This document shows, piece after piece, positions 8,354 to 15,773 of a DNA stretch of 21,447 nt (its first letter is position 1; every line of letters starts with the position of its first letter). A program made the translations under genes and the position numbers. The notes beneath the pieces were generated by a model, which saw nothing but the letters and a program-made list of their open reading frames with translations, was not told the origin of the DNA and searched no databases. Origin of the DNA: Flavobacteriaceae bacterium TMED68 (GTDB lineage Bacteria > Bacteroidota > Bacteroidia > Flavobacteriales > Flavobacteriaceae). The stretch lies in assembly GCA_002167525.1 (NCBI GenBank), contig NHDV01000003.1:38475-59921 (forward strand), in the 5' to 3' direction.

Positions 8354-10531
8354 ATGAGAAGATTAGCTTTTTTATCTATTCTGCTAGTATTAATAGACTG
8401 TAACTCAATTGAAGTTGATAACGATTTCAAAAGCTGGAATGAATATTTAGGTGACAAATCAAGAAGTCATTATTCAAGTTTAAATCAAGTTAATACTAAG
8501 AATGTTAAAGGCTTAAAGAAAATTTGGGAATATAAGTCTGGAGGTATTTTAAATTCTAAAAATACAACACAAATACAATGTAGCCCAATTGTTATTGATA
8601 CTATACTGTATGGTACAAATCCCTTAACTAAGCTTTTTGCAATCCATGCAAAAACTGGAAAAAAAATATGGGAATTTGATCATGGGAAGGATGCTGGTCC
8701 AGGCTGGTGGGGTGTCAACAGAGGATTAATTTATTGGGACGATGGACAAGACGGAAGAATAGTTTACACTTCAGGAAGCTATATATATTCAGTAGACGCT
8801 TTGACAGGAAAATCTGAAAAAACTTTTGGAGAAAATGGTAAAGTAGATCTCAGAAAAAACCTAGGCCGCCCTTACAATGAAATGATTGTAATAGCCAACA
8901 CACCAGGAGTGGTTTACGATAATATTTTAATTCAAGGCTCCAGAGTTCACGAAGGTCCCGGAGCATCTCCAGGGCATATTCGTGCTTATGACCTTAATAC
9001 TGGTGAAATGGTATGGAGGTTTAATACAATTCCGCATCCAGGAGAATACGGTTATGAAACATGGCCAAAAGATGCTTGGAAACATATGGGAGGTGTAAAT
9101 TCGTGGGCTGGAATGACTCTTGACGAGTCTACTGGTATCGCTTACATTCCAACAGGTTCAGCATCATACGATTTTTGGGGAGGTAATAGACCAGGAGAAA
9201 ATTTATTTGCAAATTCTTTGATTGCACTTAATTCAAAAAACGGAGAAAGAATATGGCATTTTCAATTCATTCACCATGATCTGTGGGATAGGGATCTACC
9301 AGCCCCACCAAATTTGGTTGAAATAAATCGAAATGGAAGTAAGATAAAAGCTGTAACACAAGTGACAAAATCAGGACACTTATTTGTTTTTGATCGACTA
9401 ACAGGGGAGCCAATATATCCAATAGAAGAAATTCCTGTTAAATCCGCAAAACTTGATGGAGAAAAGTCTTGGCCAACCCAACCTTTGCCAACTCATATAC
9501 CTCCTTTTGCAAGACAAGAATTTTCCAAAGACCTAATTAATGACATGTTCCCAGGTGCAAAAGCTATGCTTGCTTGGACTCCTACTCAAAAAGACAAAAT
9601 ACTTGATAAAACAGTTAAACAGGTATGGGAAACATTAAATTCAGAAGGCCAATTTATTCCACATAGCGAAAAAGTTAGATCAGTAACATTTCCTGGTTTA
9701 GATGGTGGTGCCGAATGGGGTGGTGCAGCATATGACCCCATAACTAATTGGCTGTATGTAAACTCTAATGAAATGCCATGGGTTTCAATTGCAAAAAAAA
9801 TAGATTTTTCATCTTCAAAAAATGACAGTAAAATAAAGGATTATGGGAAAGTTATTTATAATCAACAGTGCTCAAGATGTCATGGTGCTGATTTAAATGG
9901 AATGTCTAATATTCCTAGTTTAAAAAATCTTAAAAATAGATATAATGCCCTGAATTTAGAATCTATAATTTCTAAAGGGAAAGGAAGCATGATGCCCATG
10001 CCTCAAATTTCAAAAACTCAAATTGATCTTCTTACCGCATACCTTTTAGAAGACAATAGTATAAATGTTGAAGTGGCTTCATTACAAGAAATTGATCCTA
10101 ATTTTTCACCTTATTCAGTTAATTATTTTGGGCGTTTTATGGACGAGAATGGATATCCTGCAATTAAGCCTCCTTGGGGAACACTAAATGCTATCGATCT
10201 AAATATTGGTGAGATTGTTTGGCAAATTCCGCTTGGCGAATACGATGAATTAACAAAGCTTGGTTTTCCAAAAACAGGAACTGAAAATTATGGTGGTCCA
10301 ATTCTTACCGCAGGTGGACTAATTTTCATAGGTGCAACAAATGACGAATATTTTAGGGCTTTTGATAAAATCACAGGAGAAGAGTTGTGGAAAAGTAAAT
10401 TACCTGCCGGTGGATATGCGACTCCAATGACATATGAATTAGACGGAAAACAATATATTGTTATTGCTTGTGGTGGAGGAAAAATGGGAACAAAGTCAGG
10501 TGATTCTTATGTTGCTTTTTCCTTAAATTAA
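8354..10531 (+). CDS. PQQ-dependent dehydrogenase with inserted cytochrome c domain
   Basis: 725 residues, typical for the soluble or lipid-anchored quinoprotein glucose/alcohol dehydrogenase family with an internal c-type domain. The N terminus is hydrophobic and ends ...LVLIDC (Cys16), a lipobox-like site with an unusual Asp at -1. WNEYLGDKSRSHYSSLNQVN is the family's opening motif, followed by propeller blades with GKKIWEF, GEMVWRF, GERIWHF, GEIVWQI and GEELWKS, plus HHDLWDRD. A cytochrome c module sits at about 490-565: CSRCH (Cys506, Cys509, His510 bind haem) and MMPMP around 546-549 as the likely axial Met. The enzyme would oxidise a sugar or polyol in the periplasm and pass electrons through its own haem. 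It needs PQQ, and no PQQ synthesis genes are in the window. It is likely the first full gene of an operon with 10620 and 11668. Confidence 0.9.
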   Translation: MRRLAFLSILLVLIDCNSIEVDNDFKSWNEYLGDKSRSHYSSLNQVNTKNVKGLKKIWEYKSGGILNSKNTTQIQCSPIVIDTILYGTNPLTKLFAIHAKTGKKIWEFDHGKDAGPGWWGVNRGLIYWDDGQDGRIVYTSGSYIYSVDALTGKSEKTFGENGKVDLRKNLGRPYNEMIVIANTPGVVYDNILIQGSRVHEGPGASPGHIRAYDLNTGEMVWRFNTIPHPGEYGYETWPKDAWKHMGGVNSWAGMTLDESTGIAYIPTGSASYDFWGGNRPGENLFANSLIALNSKNGERIWHFQFIHHDLWDRDLPAPPNLVEINRNGSKIKAVTQVTKSGHLFVFDRLTGEPIYPIEEIPVKSAKLDGEKSWPTQPLPTHIPPFARQEFSKDLINDMFPGAKAMLAWTPTQKDKILDKTVKQVWETLNSEGQFIPHSEKVRSVTFPGLDGGAEWGGAAYDPITNWLYVNSNEMPWVSIAKKIDFSSSKNDSKIKDYGKVIYNQQCSRCHGADLNGMSNIPSLKNLKNRYNALNLESIISKGKGSMMPMPQISKTQIDLLTAYLLEDNSINVEVASLQEIDPNFSPYSVNYFGRFMDENGYPAIKPPWGTLNAIDLNIGEIVWQIPLGEYDELTKLGFPKTGTENYGGPILTAGGLIFIGATNDEYFRAFDKITGEELWKSKLPAGGYATPMTYELDGKQYIVIACGGGKMGTKSGDSYVAFSLN

Positions 10532-10576
10532 TTTGATTTAATTACTCATGATATTTTGAACTTTAGATGACCTGTA

Positions 10577-10594
10577 TAATTTTTGTTATATTGT
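10577..10594 (+). promoter_or_regulatory. Possible promoter element before the lipoprotein gene
   Basis: The stretch TATAATTTTTGTTATATT resembles the TTTGTATATT element with one extra base, and the leader ends ATTAACTATCAAATG, like the leaders of the minus-strand family. This suggests the gene at 10620 can be transcribed separately from the dehydrogenase. Confidence 0.35.
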
Positions 10595-10619
10595 TGTGTA
10601 ACATTCCATTAACTATCAA

Positions 10620-11624
10620 ATGAAAAAAATTTTTTTTGTCTCAATAGTACTCTTTTTTTTAGCATGTAATAAAGATTCCGATGACCAAGTATCTGATCAA
10701 TCGTATACAGCTGAAGTAGTATCTGCAATTACAGATGTAAATGCTACAGGAAAAGTGTCTGAACAAAATGCTGAGCAAGCCAAAAAAATAATTTTTGGAA
10801 AATGGAATTTAAATTCATCTATTAATAGCTCAAAGACAGGAAAAAAAATTGATGGTTGTTCATATAATTTTATAGAGTTTACAGATAATGATTATCTTTT
10901 AAATATAAGTGCTCCCGGAAGTATTGAAACAGGAGGAATTGTTGTGATTTACGGCAACTACGAATTAATTGAAGTTGACGAAAAAGTAACAAAAGTTATT
11001 TTAAAAACATTTTATGATGGCACTGAAATAGATATTGCGGAAATTACCGATATAGAGGTTGTTGAAACTGATGGTCAGCTGGATATAAGTTTTAGTTACG
11101 GTTTTATAATAGATATAGAAAGTATTGGTATCCCGTGTGAGAAGGAAGAAATGGAAGGCGATTTTTCTGCTGATAAAGAACCTGCCATGGAGGAAACTTT
11201 AACTGCAGACACGACTAGTAACCATTATAAGATTGTAGGCACATGGAACTTATCGAATTATTCTGATTCAGAAGGAGGAAGCTTTAGTAGTTATTTTGAT
11301 GACGAGGAATGCTATGAAGATGGAGTTTTAGATCCAGACTGTAATCCAGCTGCATCAGCTAAACTAGTTATTTCTACTTTCGGCACATATATTTATATGG
11401 AATTAGCAGCTGATGAAAGTATTGTTTTTGTGCAAATTGGAAATTGGGAATGGGGAAATGCAGAGCAAACAGAGTTTGTCGTTAGTGGGGGTCCAGGAAA
11501 TGCTATTGTAAATTCAGCTACAGTTGATACTATAACAGATACTCAGATCTCATTTACCTTTATAAATGTTGAAGATGAAGATGGAACTAGAGATGAAACC
11601 TACACATTTGTAAAAGCAGATTAA
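10620..11624 (+). CDS. Two-domain lipoprotein with lipocalin-like repeats, function unknown
   Basis: 334 residues. The leader MKKIFFVSIVLFFLAC has a clear lipobox (FLAC, Cys16) followed by NKDSDD, an acidic stretch like the export signals of surface lipoproteins in this phylum. After a ~40-residue linker come two similar beta-rich domains, each opening with a short motif: GKWNL at 60-64 and GTWNL near 207. Each continues with a run of strands (FIEFTDNDYLLNIS; KLVISTFGTYIYME). This is the layout of lipocalin-like (DUF4923/Lipocalin_4-type) Bacteroidetes lipoproteins. The protein is strongly acidic. Its position between a PQQ dehydrogenase and a sugar isomerase suggests a binding or accessory role, but nothing in the sequence proves it. 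Confidence 0.75.
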   Translation: MKKIFFVSIVLFFLACNKDSDDQVSDQSYTAEVVSAITDVNATGKVSEQNAEQAKKIIFGKWNLNSSINSSKTGKKIDGCSYNFIEFTDNDYLLNISAPGSIETGGIVVIYGNYELIEVDEKVTKVILKTFYDGTEIDIAEITDIEVVETDGQLDISFSYGFIIDIESIGIPCEKEEMEGDFSADKEPAMEETLTADTTSNHYKIVGTWNLSNYSDSEGGSFSSYFDDEECYEDGVLDPDCNPAASAKLVISTFGTYIYMELAADESIVFVQIGNWEWGNAEQTEFVVSGGPGNAIVNSATVDTITDTQISFTFINVEDEDGTRDETYTFVKAD

Positions 11625-11667
11625 TTTTTGAAAAGTAAATTTTATATTATACACTAATTAAATTTAA

Positions 11668-12600
11668 ATGTCAAACAGAAGAGAGTTTATCCAATCTTTT
11701 TCAGCTGCTTTAACAAGTCCGTTTTTAATTAGCTCTGAATTAATTGGTACTCGAAAAGCCTTAAAAGCGTCTCTAAGTCCAGGGGCCGTTGGTCTTAAAT
11801 GTACAGCTAATGAATTACTAGATTTCGCAATTAAATACAAGTTTTCAGCCATAAGTCCCCCTATAAAAGAGCTGATTCAGTTTAAGGAAACTGATAAAAA
11901 GGCTTATTTAGAAAAAATGAAAAAAAATGAAATCATTTTTGACTCAGGAGGCTTACCAATTCAATTTAGAACAACAGATTCCAAGTTTAAAGAGGGTTAT
12001 GATTTTTTATTAAAAAACATAGATTCAATTGTTTCTTTAAATATTTCAAGTTTTGTAACATATATCATGCCTACCCACAAAACTTTGCCCTACATGAAAA
12101 ATTTCGAACAGCACAAAACTCGGTTAACTAAAATTGCAAATGTTTTAGAGGATGCTGGACTAAAATTAGGATTAGAATATGTTGGGCCAAAAACACTTAT
12201 GGCAAGAGACAAATACCCCTTTTTACACAGTGCAATAGGATTAAGAGAGCTTATTGAAGCTACTGGTAAAAATAATGTCGGTTATTTACTTGATAGCTAT
12301 CACACATATTGCGCTGAAGATAAAAATGAAGATCTTGATTTTTTAAAGGCTGAAGATATTATATCTGTTCAATTAAACGATGGAGTATTAGGTAGAACTG
12401 TAGCTACTCAGATGGATCTAGAGAGGGAGTTGCCAGGTGACACAGGTATAATTGACTTGGAAAACTTCTTGAATTTCATTAGAAATAAAGGTTACAAAGG
12501 GGCTGTCAGTGTTGAACCTTTCAATAAAGAACTTAACAAAATGGAGGTGGGAGCCAAACTTAAAAGGGTAAGGGCCTCGCTTTCAAAATTTGGTATATAA
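11668..12600 (+). CDS. Tat-exported sugar phosphate isomerase/epimerase-like TIM barrel
   Basis: 310 residues. The N terminus SNRREFIQSFSAAL is a twin-arginine leader of the kind common on Bacteroidetes periplasmic oxidoreductases and isomerases. The rest is an AP-endonuclease-2/xylose-isomerase-like TIM barrel. Candidate metal and catalytic residues sit in order at the strand ends: Glu170 (GLEYVGP), Asp209 and His212 (LLDSYH), Gln235/Asp238 (QLND) and Glu283 (SVEPF). Arg253 and the segment LPGDTGIIDL fit the usual phosphate- or substrate-loop region. The family isomerises or epimerises sugars and inositols. A duplicate of its leader lies at 8225. It follows the lipoprotein gene by 43 bases and probably belongs to the same unit. 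Confidence 0.85.
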   Translation: MSNRREFIQSFSAALTSPFLISSELIGTRKALKASLSPGAVGLKCTANELLDFAIKYKFSAISPPIKELIQFKETDKKAYLEKMKKNEIIFDSGGLPIQFRTTDSKFKEGYDFLLKNIDSIVSLNISSFVTYIMPTHKTLPYMKNFEQHKTRLTKIANVLEDAGLKLGLEYVGPKTLMARDKYPFLHSAIGLRELIEATGKNNVGYLLDSYHTYCAEDKNEDLDFLKAEDIISVQLNDGVLGRTVATQMDLERELPGDTGIIDLENFLNFIRNKGYKGAVSVEPFNKELNKMEVGAKLKRVRASLSKFGI

Positions 12601-12603
12601 ATT

Positions 12604-12633
12604 AAAAAACCCTCCATTTCGGAAGGGTTTTTT
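12604..12633. terminator. Convergent bidirectional terminator
   Basis: AAAAAA-CCCTCC-loop-GGAAGGG-TTTTTT: a GC stem framed by six A and six T, so it works in both directions between the convergent genes ending at 12600 (plus) and 12652 (minus). Confidence 0.9.
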
Positions 12634-12651
12634 GCAAAATTTTATCCAGAA

Positions 12652-13422
12652 TTACTCTTTAGGAGTAGTTCCAATAATAATTTCGGTTATGTTCCTGTGT
12701 GAGAAACCATCTGGAAGATTTTCATAAAATTTACCTGCCATTTCATCAGGTATATCTAATATAGCAGCCTCACCTGCCATATGTTTCATTGCATTTGCTA
12801 AAGTGTCATATATATCCCAATAAAATACATTACTTGTATTATGTTTGTCCTGAGGTGCAATGACTGTAGCAACTCCCCATCCTTTCATTCCAGATTTTTT
12901 CGAATTCTTTTTAAAGATTTTACCAGTTTGTTTTCCCATATCTAAGGCCATTTGGATATCCTTTACCTTTCCATCATTTAATATTACATATTTACCTTGG
13001 CCTGTACTAAACTGATCGTACGTTTTAAAATAATAGGTGCCGCTTCTTTCAGATTGAGATTCTTTTAATAATTCGCTTGGCTTCTTTTTAAATTTGCTTT
13101 CAAATTTATTCCAAAATGGATCCGCTTGTGCTGAAACCATTTGATCGATGCTTTCAAATCCATGAACCCAGAAATAATTGAATTTATAATCCTGAGCATG
13201 TCCAATACGCGGAACTCTTTTTAATACTGCCCAGCCTTGCATTTTACCAGAATTGACATAGTCTTGAGCTAGTTTAGAAAAATATTCTTTTTCATTGCTT
13301 TCAAAATTTGCTTGATATTTTTGTGGAATACTAACTCCATGGAGATAAAATACTCCTTGTGCTGAAATATTTACAGCAAACATTAAAAGAAAAGTTAATA
13401 TAAGTTTATTAAGTGTTTTCAT
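12652..13422 (-). CDS. Secreted two-domain alpha+beta-barrel-like protein, family member 2
   Basis: 256 residues. Signal peptide MKTLNKLILTFLLMFAVNIS, cleavage likely after NISA-21, mature part QGVFYLHG. Half 1 (EKEYFSKLAQDYVNSGKMQG, then WAVLKR and NYFWVHGF) aligns with member 1 (HYWSKVAQLLVKEGKLMGWA) and member 3 (NWNKVADQMVKDNLIAQWSV). Half 2 repeats the pattern with TGKIFKKNSKKSGMKGWGVA and VFYWDIYDT. No catalytic motif is evident. The repeated small barrel suggests ligand binding or a small oxygenase-like pocket formed between two halves, but this is inference from fold only. Confidence 0.75.
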   Translation of the reverse strand: MKTLNKLILTFLLMFAVNISAQGVFYLHGVSIPQKYQANFESNEKEYFSKLAQDYVNSGKMQGWAVLKRVPRIGHAQDYKFNYFWVHGFESIDQMVSAQADPFWNKFESKFKKKPSELLKESQSERSGTYYFKTYDQFSTGQGKYVILNDGKVKDIQMALDMGKQTGKIFKKNSKKSGMKGWGVATVIAPQDKHNTSNVFYWDIYDTLANAMKHMAGEAAILDIPDEMAGKFYENLPDGFSHRNITEIIIGTTPKE

Positions 13423-13450
13423 TTAAATTGATTTATAGTTAATAAACAGC

Positions 13451-13460
13451 AATATACAAA
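13451..13460 (-). promoter_or_regulatory. TTTGTATATT promoter element, gene 12652-13422
   Basis: An exact decamer 28 bases before the ATG, followed by the leader TTAACTATAAATCAATTTAA, one of the closest matches to the family leader. Confidence 0.55.
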
Positions 13461-13486
13461 TTACTCAATAAATTAATTTTTCAGAA

Positions 13487-13503
13487 TTGTTTGCTACAAA
13501 CAA
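13487..13503. promoter_or_regulatory. Perfect inverted repeat TTGTTTGCTACAAACAA
   Basis: Two 7-base arms around a 3-base spacer, about 27 bases upstream of the TTTGTATATT element of the 13422 gene. It has no T-run and no gene ends here, so an operator is more likely than a terminator. I see no second copy in the window. Confidence 0.35.
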
Positions 13504-13552
13504 AACTCATATTCAGTTTGAAGTAGTACTTACAACCATTAAAATGATTGCA

Positions 13553-13571
13553 AAAAATAGCTGTTTTTTTA
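13553..13571 (-). terminator. Weak A/T hairpin after the 13591-14103 gene
   Basis: On the minus strand, AAAAAAACAGCTATTTTTTG is the only hairpin-like sequence following the SnoaL-like gene. The stem is nearly all A-T pairs, so this is a weak call. It is unlike the GC-rich terminators of the neighbouring genes. Confidence 0.3.
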
Positions 13572-13590
13572 TTTATTAAATTCACTTGTT

Positions 13591-14103
13591 TCAATTCATA
13601 GAAGCGTTATACATGGTAGGATCAAATGCATTGTAAACTGTTTCTACCTTATCATCTTTCCATTTCATCCAAGCATAGCCTCTTATTGAAAGTTCTTCAC
13701 CTGTTTTTTTACTTGTTGCTTTCCAAGTATACCAGCAATGTGTAAAAATATTTCCCGCCGGTTTACCATCTTCGTAATGCATAGTAAAAGCATCTCTATT
13801 TTCGTGGCGAATATTTTCAAAATATTGATGACCTGCTGAAAATCCTTCTGCCATTTGGGAAAAGTTTAAATCAGCGTCATTTATCATTATTTTCGCATCT
13901 GGAGTAAATAAATCAGCAACGCTGCTTAGGTTGTTATTAACATAAGCATCCATGAATGTTATCATCGCATTGGAGCGAAAATCATTTCCTTTAATTATAC
14001 CTATTTGATTTTCTGCTTTTTGGGGAGTACTATTTTGTTGAGAGTTACAAGCTAAAAAAAGCATGGATATAGTTATTGCAGTAAATAAGATGTTTGTTTT
14101 CAT
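13591..14103 (-). CDS. SnoaL/NTF2-like lipoprotein, member a
   Basis: 170 residues from the ATG at 14103. An in-frame ATG at 14127 would add eight residues read from the leader and lies inside the promoter region. The lipobox is MLFLAC (Cys19) followed by NSQQNS. The mature part has the cone-shaped SnoaL/NTF2 pattern: helix FMDAYVNNNLSSVADLFTPDAKIMIND, the turn LNFSQMAEGFSAGHQYFENI, then strands NIFTHCWYTWKATSKK, ELSIRGYAWMKWKDDKVETVYNAFDPTMYN. It is homologous to the protein at 16950. The fold holds hydrolases, isomerases and binding proteins, and no activity can be assigned. Confidence 0.8.
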   Translation of the reverse strand: MKTNILFTAITISMLFLACNSQQNSTPQKAENQIGIIKGNDFRSNAMITFMDAYVNNNLSSVADLFTPDAKIMINDADLNFSQMAEGFSAGHQYFENIRHENRDAFTMHYEDGKPAGNIFTHCWYTWKATSKKTGEELSIRGYAWMKWKDDKVETVYNAFDPTMYNASMN

Positions 14104-14125
14104 AAAAATAAAATTTAGCTCCATC

Positions 14126-14135
14126 AATATACAAA
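14126..14135 (-). promoter_or_regulatory. TTTGTATATT promoter element, gene 13591-14103
   Basis: An exact decamer 22 bases before the ATG at 14103. The leader after it (GATGGAGCTAAATTTTATTT) does not match the family leader, so only the core element is shared. Confidence 0.5.
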
Positions 14136-14181
14136 GAAGTGCATGAAATTGATAAATAAGTATGTCTTAATATTTTAAAAA

Positions 14182-14201
14182 ACCCTCCTGTTTTGGAGGG
14201 T
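14182..14201 (-). terminator. Terminator of gene 14215-14988
   Basis: ACCCTCC/GGAGGGT with a TGTTTT loop. On the minus strand it is followed by a run of T (TTTTTTAAAA), starting 13 bases after the stop codon. Confidence 0.85.
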
Positions 14202-14214
14202 CAATTTTTGTCAT

Positions 14215-14988
14215 TTAAAAAGTTGAATATACTAAAGTAAGTTCCTCAGAAGGTAGTATTTCCCTTGATGCTTGAAGTCCCTCAAAAGCCTTCTTCCTTA
14301 AAAATTCATCCTCTATTATATTGTACTCTGTGCCCTGTGGCATTTCCTTTTTTGTCATAAAATTAAATGCAATGTGGGTAAAACCTGACTCTAATTTTTT
14401 TGTGTAATCATTTTTTGATATGATTTTGGCAAGACCCCAAAATTTTCTGTAACCGTCAAGAATTTGTTGCTGAGCTACAGGTTTCCAAACTGATCTTTCA
14501 TAATCTTCAAAATCATCATTATTTTGTTTCATAAAATGAAAATAGCCCTTATCACCTATTTCCCATTCTAATCCTCTCCATCCAGTACCCGACACCCATT
14601 TGTAGGTTCTACTTCTGTTTTCTTTCACTATACCTTTAGAGGATAGTAATTTATCAATTGTCTTTTGACTTTTACCCTTAAAGGCAGTTTTAGTTGACTT
14701 TTTCCAGGCGTTTGTATCAAGATTCTCATCCTGCTCCTTTGTTGTTCTTCTGAAAACGTAATATTCTGCCCAATTTTCGTCACCATCTCTAGGAGTCCTT
14801 TTCCAAACTGACCATTGAGCAATCAAATTATCTTTTACCATTTGGTCAGCAACTTTGTTCCAGTTTTTTTCATACTGGAGGTATTCATTTTCTTTACCAT
14901 CTTCAAGAACGACAGCAATCATTGCTGTTGTTTGAGCATGAAAAAAGGTTGATATAAAGAATATGACTACAAAAATTAAATTTTTCAT
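14215..14988 (-). CDS. Secreted two-domain alpha+beta-barrel-like protein, family member 3
   Basis: 257 residues with signal peptide MKNLIFVVIFFISTFFHA and mature part QTTAMIAV. Half 1: YEKNWNKVADQMVKDNLIAQ, then WSVWKRTPRDGDENWAEYYVFR. Half 2: YFHFMKQNNDDFEDYERSVW, KPVAQQQILDGYRKFWGLAK and FTHIAFNFM. The helix-then-Trp-strand pattern occurs once in each half, the best evidence in this family for an internal duplication. KRTPRDGD is close to KRVPRIGH in the 12652 protein, so these two are the nearest relatives. No known catalytic motif. The gene lies alone between its own promoter and terminator. Confidence 0.75.
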   Translation of the reverse strand: MKNLIFVVIFFISTFFHAQTTAMIAVVLEDGKENEYLQYEKNWNKVADQMVKDNLIAQWSVWKRTPRDGDENWAEYYVFRRTTKEQDENLDTNAWKKSTKTAFKGKSQKTIDKLLSSKGIVKENRSRTYKWVSGTGWRGLEWEIGDKGYFHFMKQNNDDFEDYERSVWKPVAQQQILDGYRKFWGLAKIISKNDYTKKLESGFTHIAFNFMTKKEMPQGTEYNIIEDEFLRKKAFEGLQASREILPSEELTLVYSTF

Positions 14989-15014
14989 ATTAATTGATTT
15001 ATGATTAGAAGTTT

Positions 15015-15024
15015 AATATACAAA
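15015..15024 (-). promoter_or_regulatory. TTTGTATATT promoter element, gene 14215-14988
   Basis: An exact decamer 26 bases before the ATG, with the leader CTAATCATAAATCAATTAAT, a slightly diverged copy of the family leader. Confidence 0.55.
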
Positions 15025-15197
15025 TATGTTTTTAAAATTAAATGATACAGAAATAAATGAAGGAAGTCGAAAAATTAGCTAAAACTTGTATTTTTCTTCT
15101 AAAAATGTCTAAAAAAAGTCAAAAATTTGGATTTTTTATTAATAAATATGAAAAAAATAAAAATTTTACTTTTTAAATAACATACTAGAGGAGTTTT

Positions 15198-15270
15198 TAG
15201 GTACAAAAAATAGCAAAAAATCTTTATTTATTTTTTTTTCAATAAAATTAGTATATTTAAAAGGTACCTA
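15198..15270. promoter_or_regulatory. Spaced inverted repeat TAGGTAC / GTACCTA before the RHH-like gene
   Basis: TAGGTAC at 15198-15204 and its reverse complement GTACCTA at 15264-15270 (within the palindrome GGTACC) frame about 60 bases of A+T-rich DNA directly upstream of 15301. Ribbon-helix-helix proteins often control their own promoters through such repeats, so this is a candidate operator pair. Confidence 0.35.
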
Positions 15271-15300
15271 TTAAAAATTTATGAACAAAAAATTATTTTT

Positions 15301-15570
15301 ATGCCAAAAACCAAAATTCAATATAGTAATCAAATTAAGTTTAATGCTTCAACGCAATTTGTGGACTATATAAGACAGGCGATCATTTCAAACGAGGCAA
15401 AAGATAAATTCGGTAAATATCCCACTCAAACTGAATTTATAAGAGGTGTGATTTATCAATGGATACGAAAACAAACTCCGCATATTCTGATAGATGATCT
15501 CAAGGGAGAGGTTCCAGAAATAATAGAACACAAAAAATTAAAAAAGAAATTAAATACAAGAATTTTTTAG
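15301..15570 (+). CDS. Small ribbon-helix-helix-like protein
   Basis: 89 residues, basic. The order is that of a ribbon-helix-helix DNA-binding unit: a strand NQIKFNA (10-16), helix STQFVDYIRQAIISNEAKDKF, a turn GKYPT, then a second helix QTEFIRGVIYQWIRKQTP, with a basic tail KKLKKKLNTRIF. In RHH proteins the strand pairs with that of a second subunit and binds the major groove. The similarity is from pattern only, and the loop between helices is longer than usual. No toxin gene follows: downstream lies the opposite-strand Cys-rich mini-ORF, whose end is 8 bases from this stop codon. It could control that region or itself. Confidence 0.55.
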   Translation: MPKTKIQYSNQIKFNASTQFVDYIRQAIISNEAKDKFGKYPTQTEFIRGVIYQWIRKQTPHILIDDLKGEVPEIIEHKKLKKKLNTRIF

Positions 15571-15577
15571 AGATGAA

Positions 15578-15667
15578 CTAACAATCACAATGAGAACAAC
15601 TACGGGGTTCTCAAATACACGCTGAACAGTCTAATTCTTTACAAGGGGAACAATCACAATTACACAT
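15578..15667 (-). CDS. Cys-rich mini-ORF with one in-frame TGA (possible selenopeptide, or decayed)
   Basis: From the ATG at 15667-15665 the frame reads MCNCDCSPCKELDCSACI, then TGA (15613-15611), then EPRSCSHCDC and TAG (15580-15578). Nine of 28 sense codons are Cys (all TGT), spread on both sides of the TGA and ending in CDC at both ends. That is far from chance and indicates one reading frame. The TGA forms the base of a perfect 7-bp hairpin. The options are: Sec read-through, an 18-residue Cys peptide, or a Cys (TGT) to TGA mutation in a small metal-binding, metallothionein-like peptide. TGA is an ordinary stop elsewhere here (for example at 5137), so it is not simply reassigned. A TATTTGAT sequence just before the ATG resembles the local promoter type. 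Confidence 0.55.
15591..15613 (-). other. Hairpin starting at the in-frame TGA
   Basis: On the minus strand TGAGAAC (15613-15607) pairs perfectly with GTTCTCA (15597-15591) around a 9-base loop CCCGTAGTT. It lies inside the Cys-rich frame and lacks a following U tract, so it is a poor terminator. The loop is only 4 bases after the TGA, closer than in typical bacterial SECIS elements. Confidence 0.5.
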
Positions 15668-15773
15668 ATCAAATATTTATATCTAAATAATTTATATAAT
15701 TCGATGACATAAGAAATTATTTTTAATATAAAATCATTCTATATATTAGATGAATAAATTAAATCAAAATAAA

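Larger units (their letters stand above)
14989..15300. other. 312-base A+T-rich intergenic region between divergent genes
   Basis: Holds the promoter of the minus-strand gene at 14988 (element at 15015-15024) and a very A+T-rich upstream region of the plus-strand gene at 15301, including a nine-T run and the GTACC-containing inverted repeat listed separately. I see no convincing gene: the longest small frame (MSKKSQKFGFF..., from about 15104) is 23 low-complexity codons. Confidence 0.6.

Noticed and set aside
14628..14822. 64-codon minus-strand frame inside 14215-14988
   Set aside because: Out-of-frame shadow of the longer gene, which has a signal peptide, promoter and terminator.
15104..15175. 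23-codon frame MSKKSQKFGFF... upstream of the RHH-like gene
   Set aside because: Low-complexity Lys/Asn/Phe composition as expected in random A+T-rich DNA, and no conserved context.
15301..15667. Toxin-antitoxin pair (RHH-like gene plus neighbour)
   Set aside because: No same-strand partner of toxin size follows. The neighbour is a convergent Cys-rich mini-ORF.
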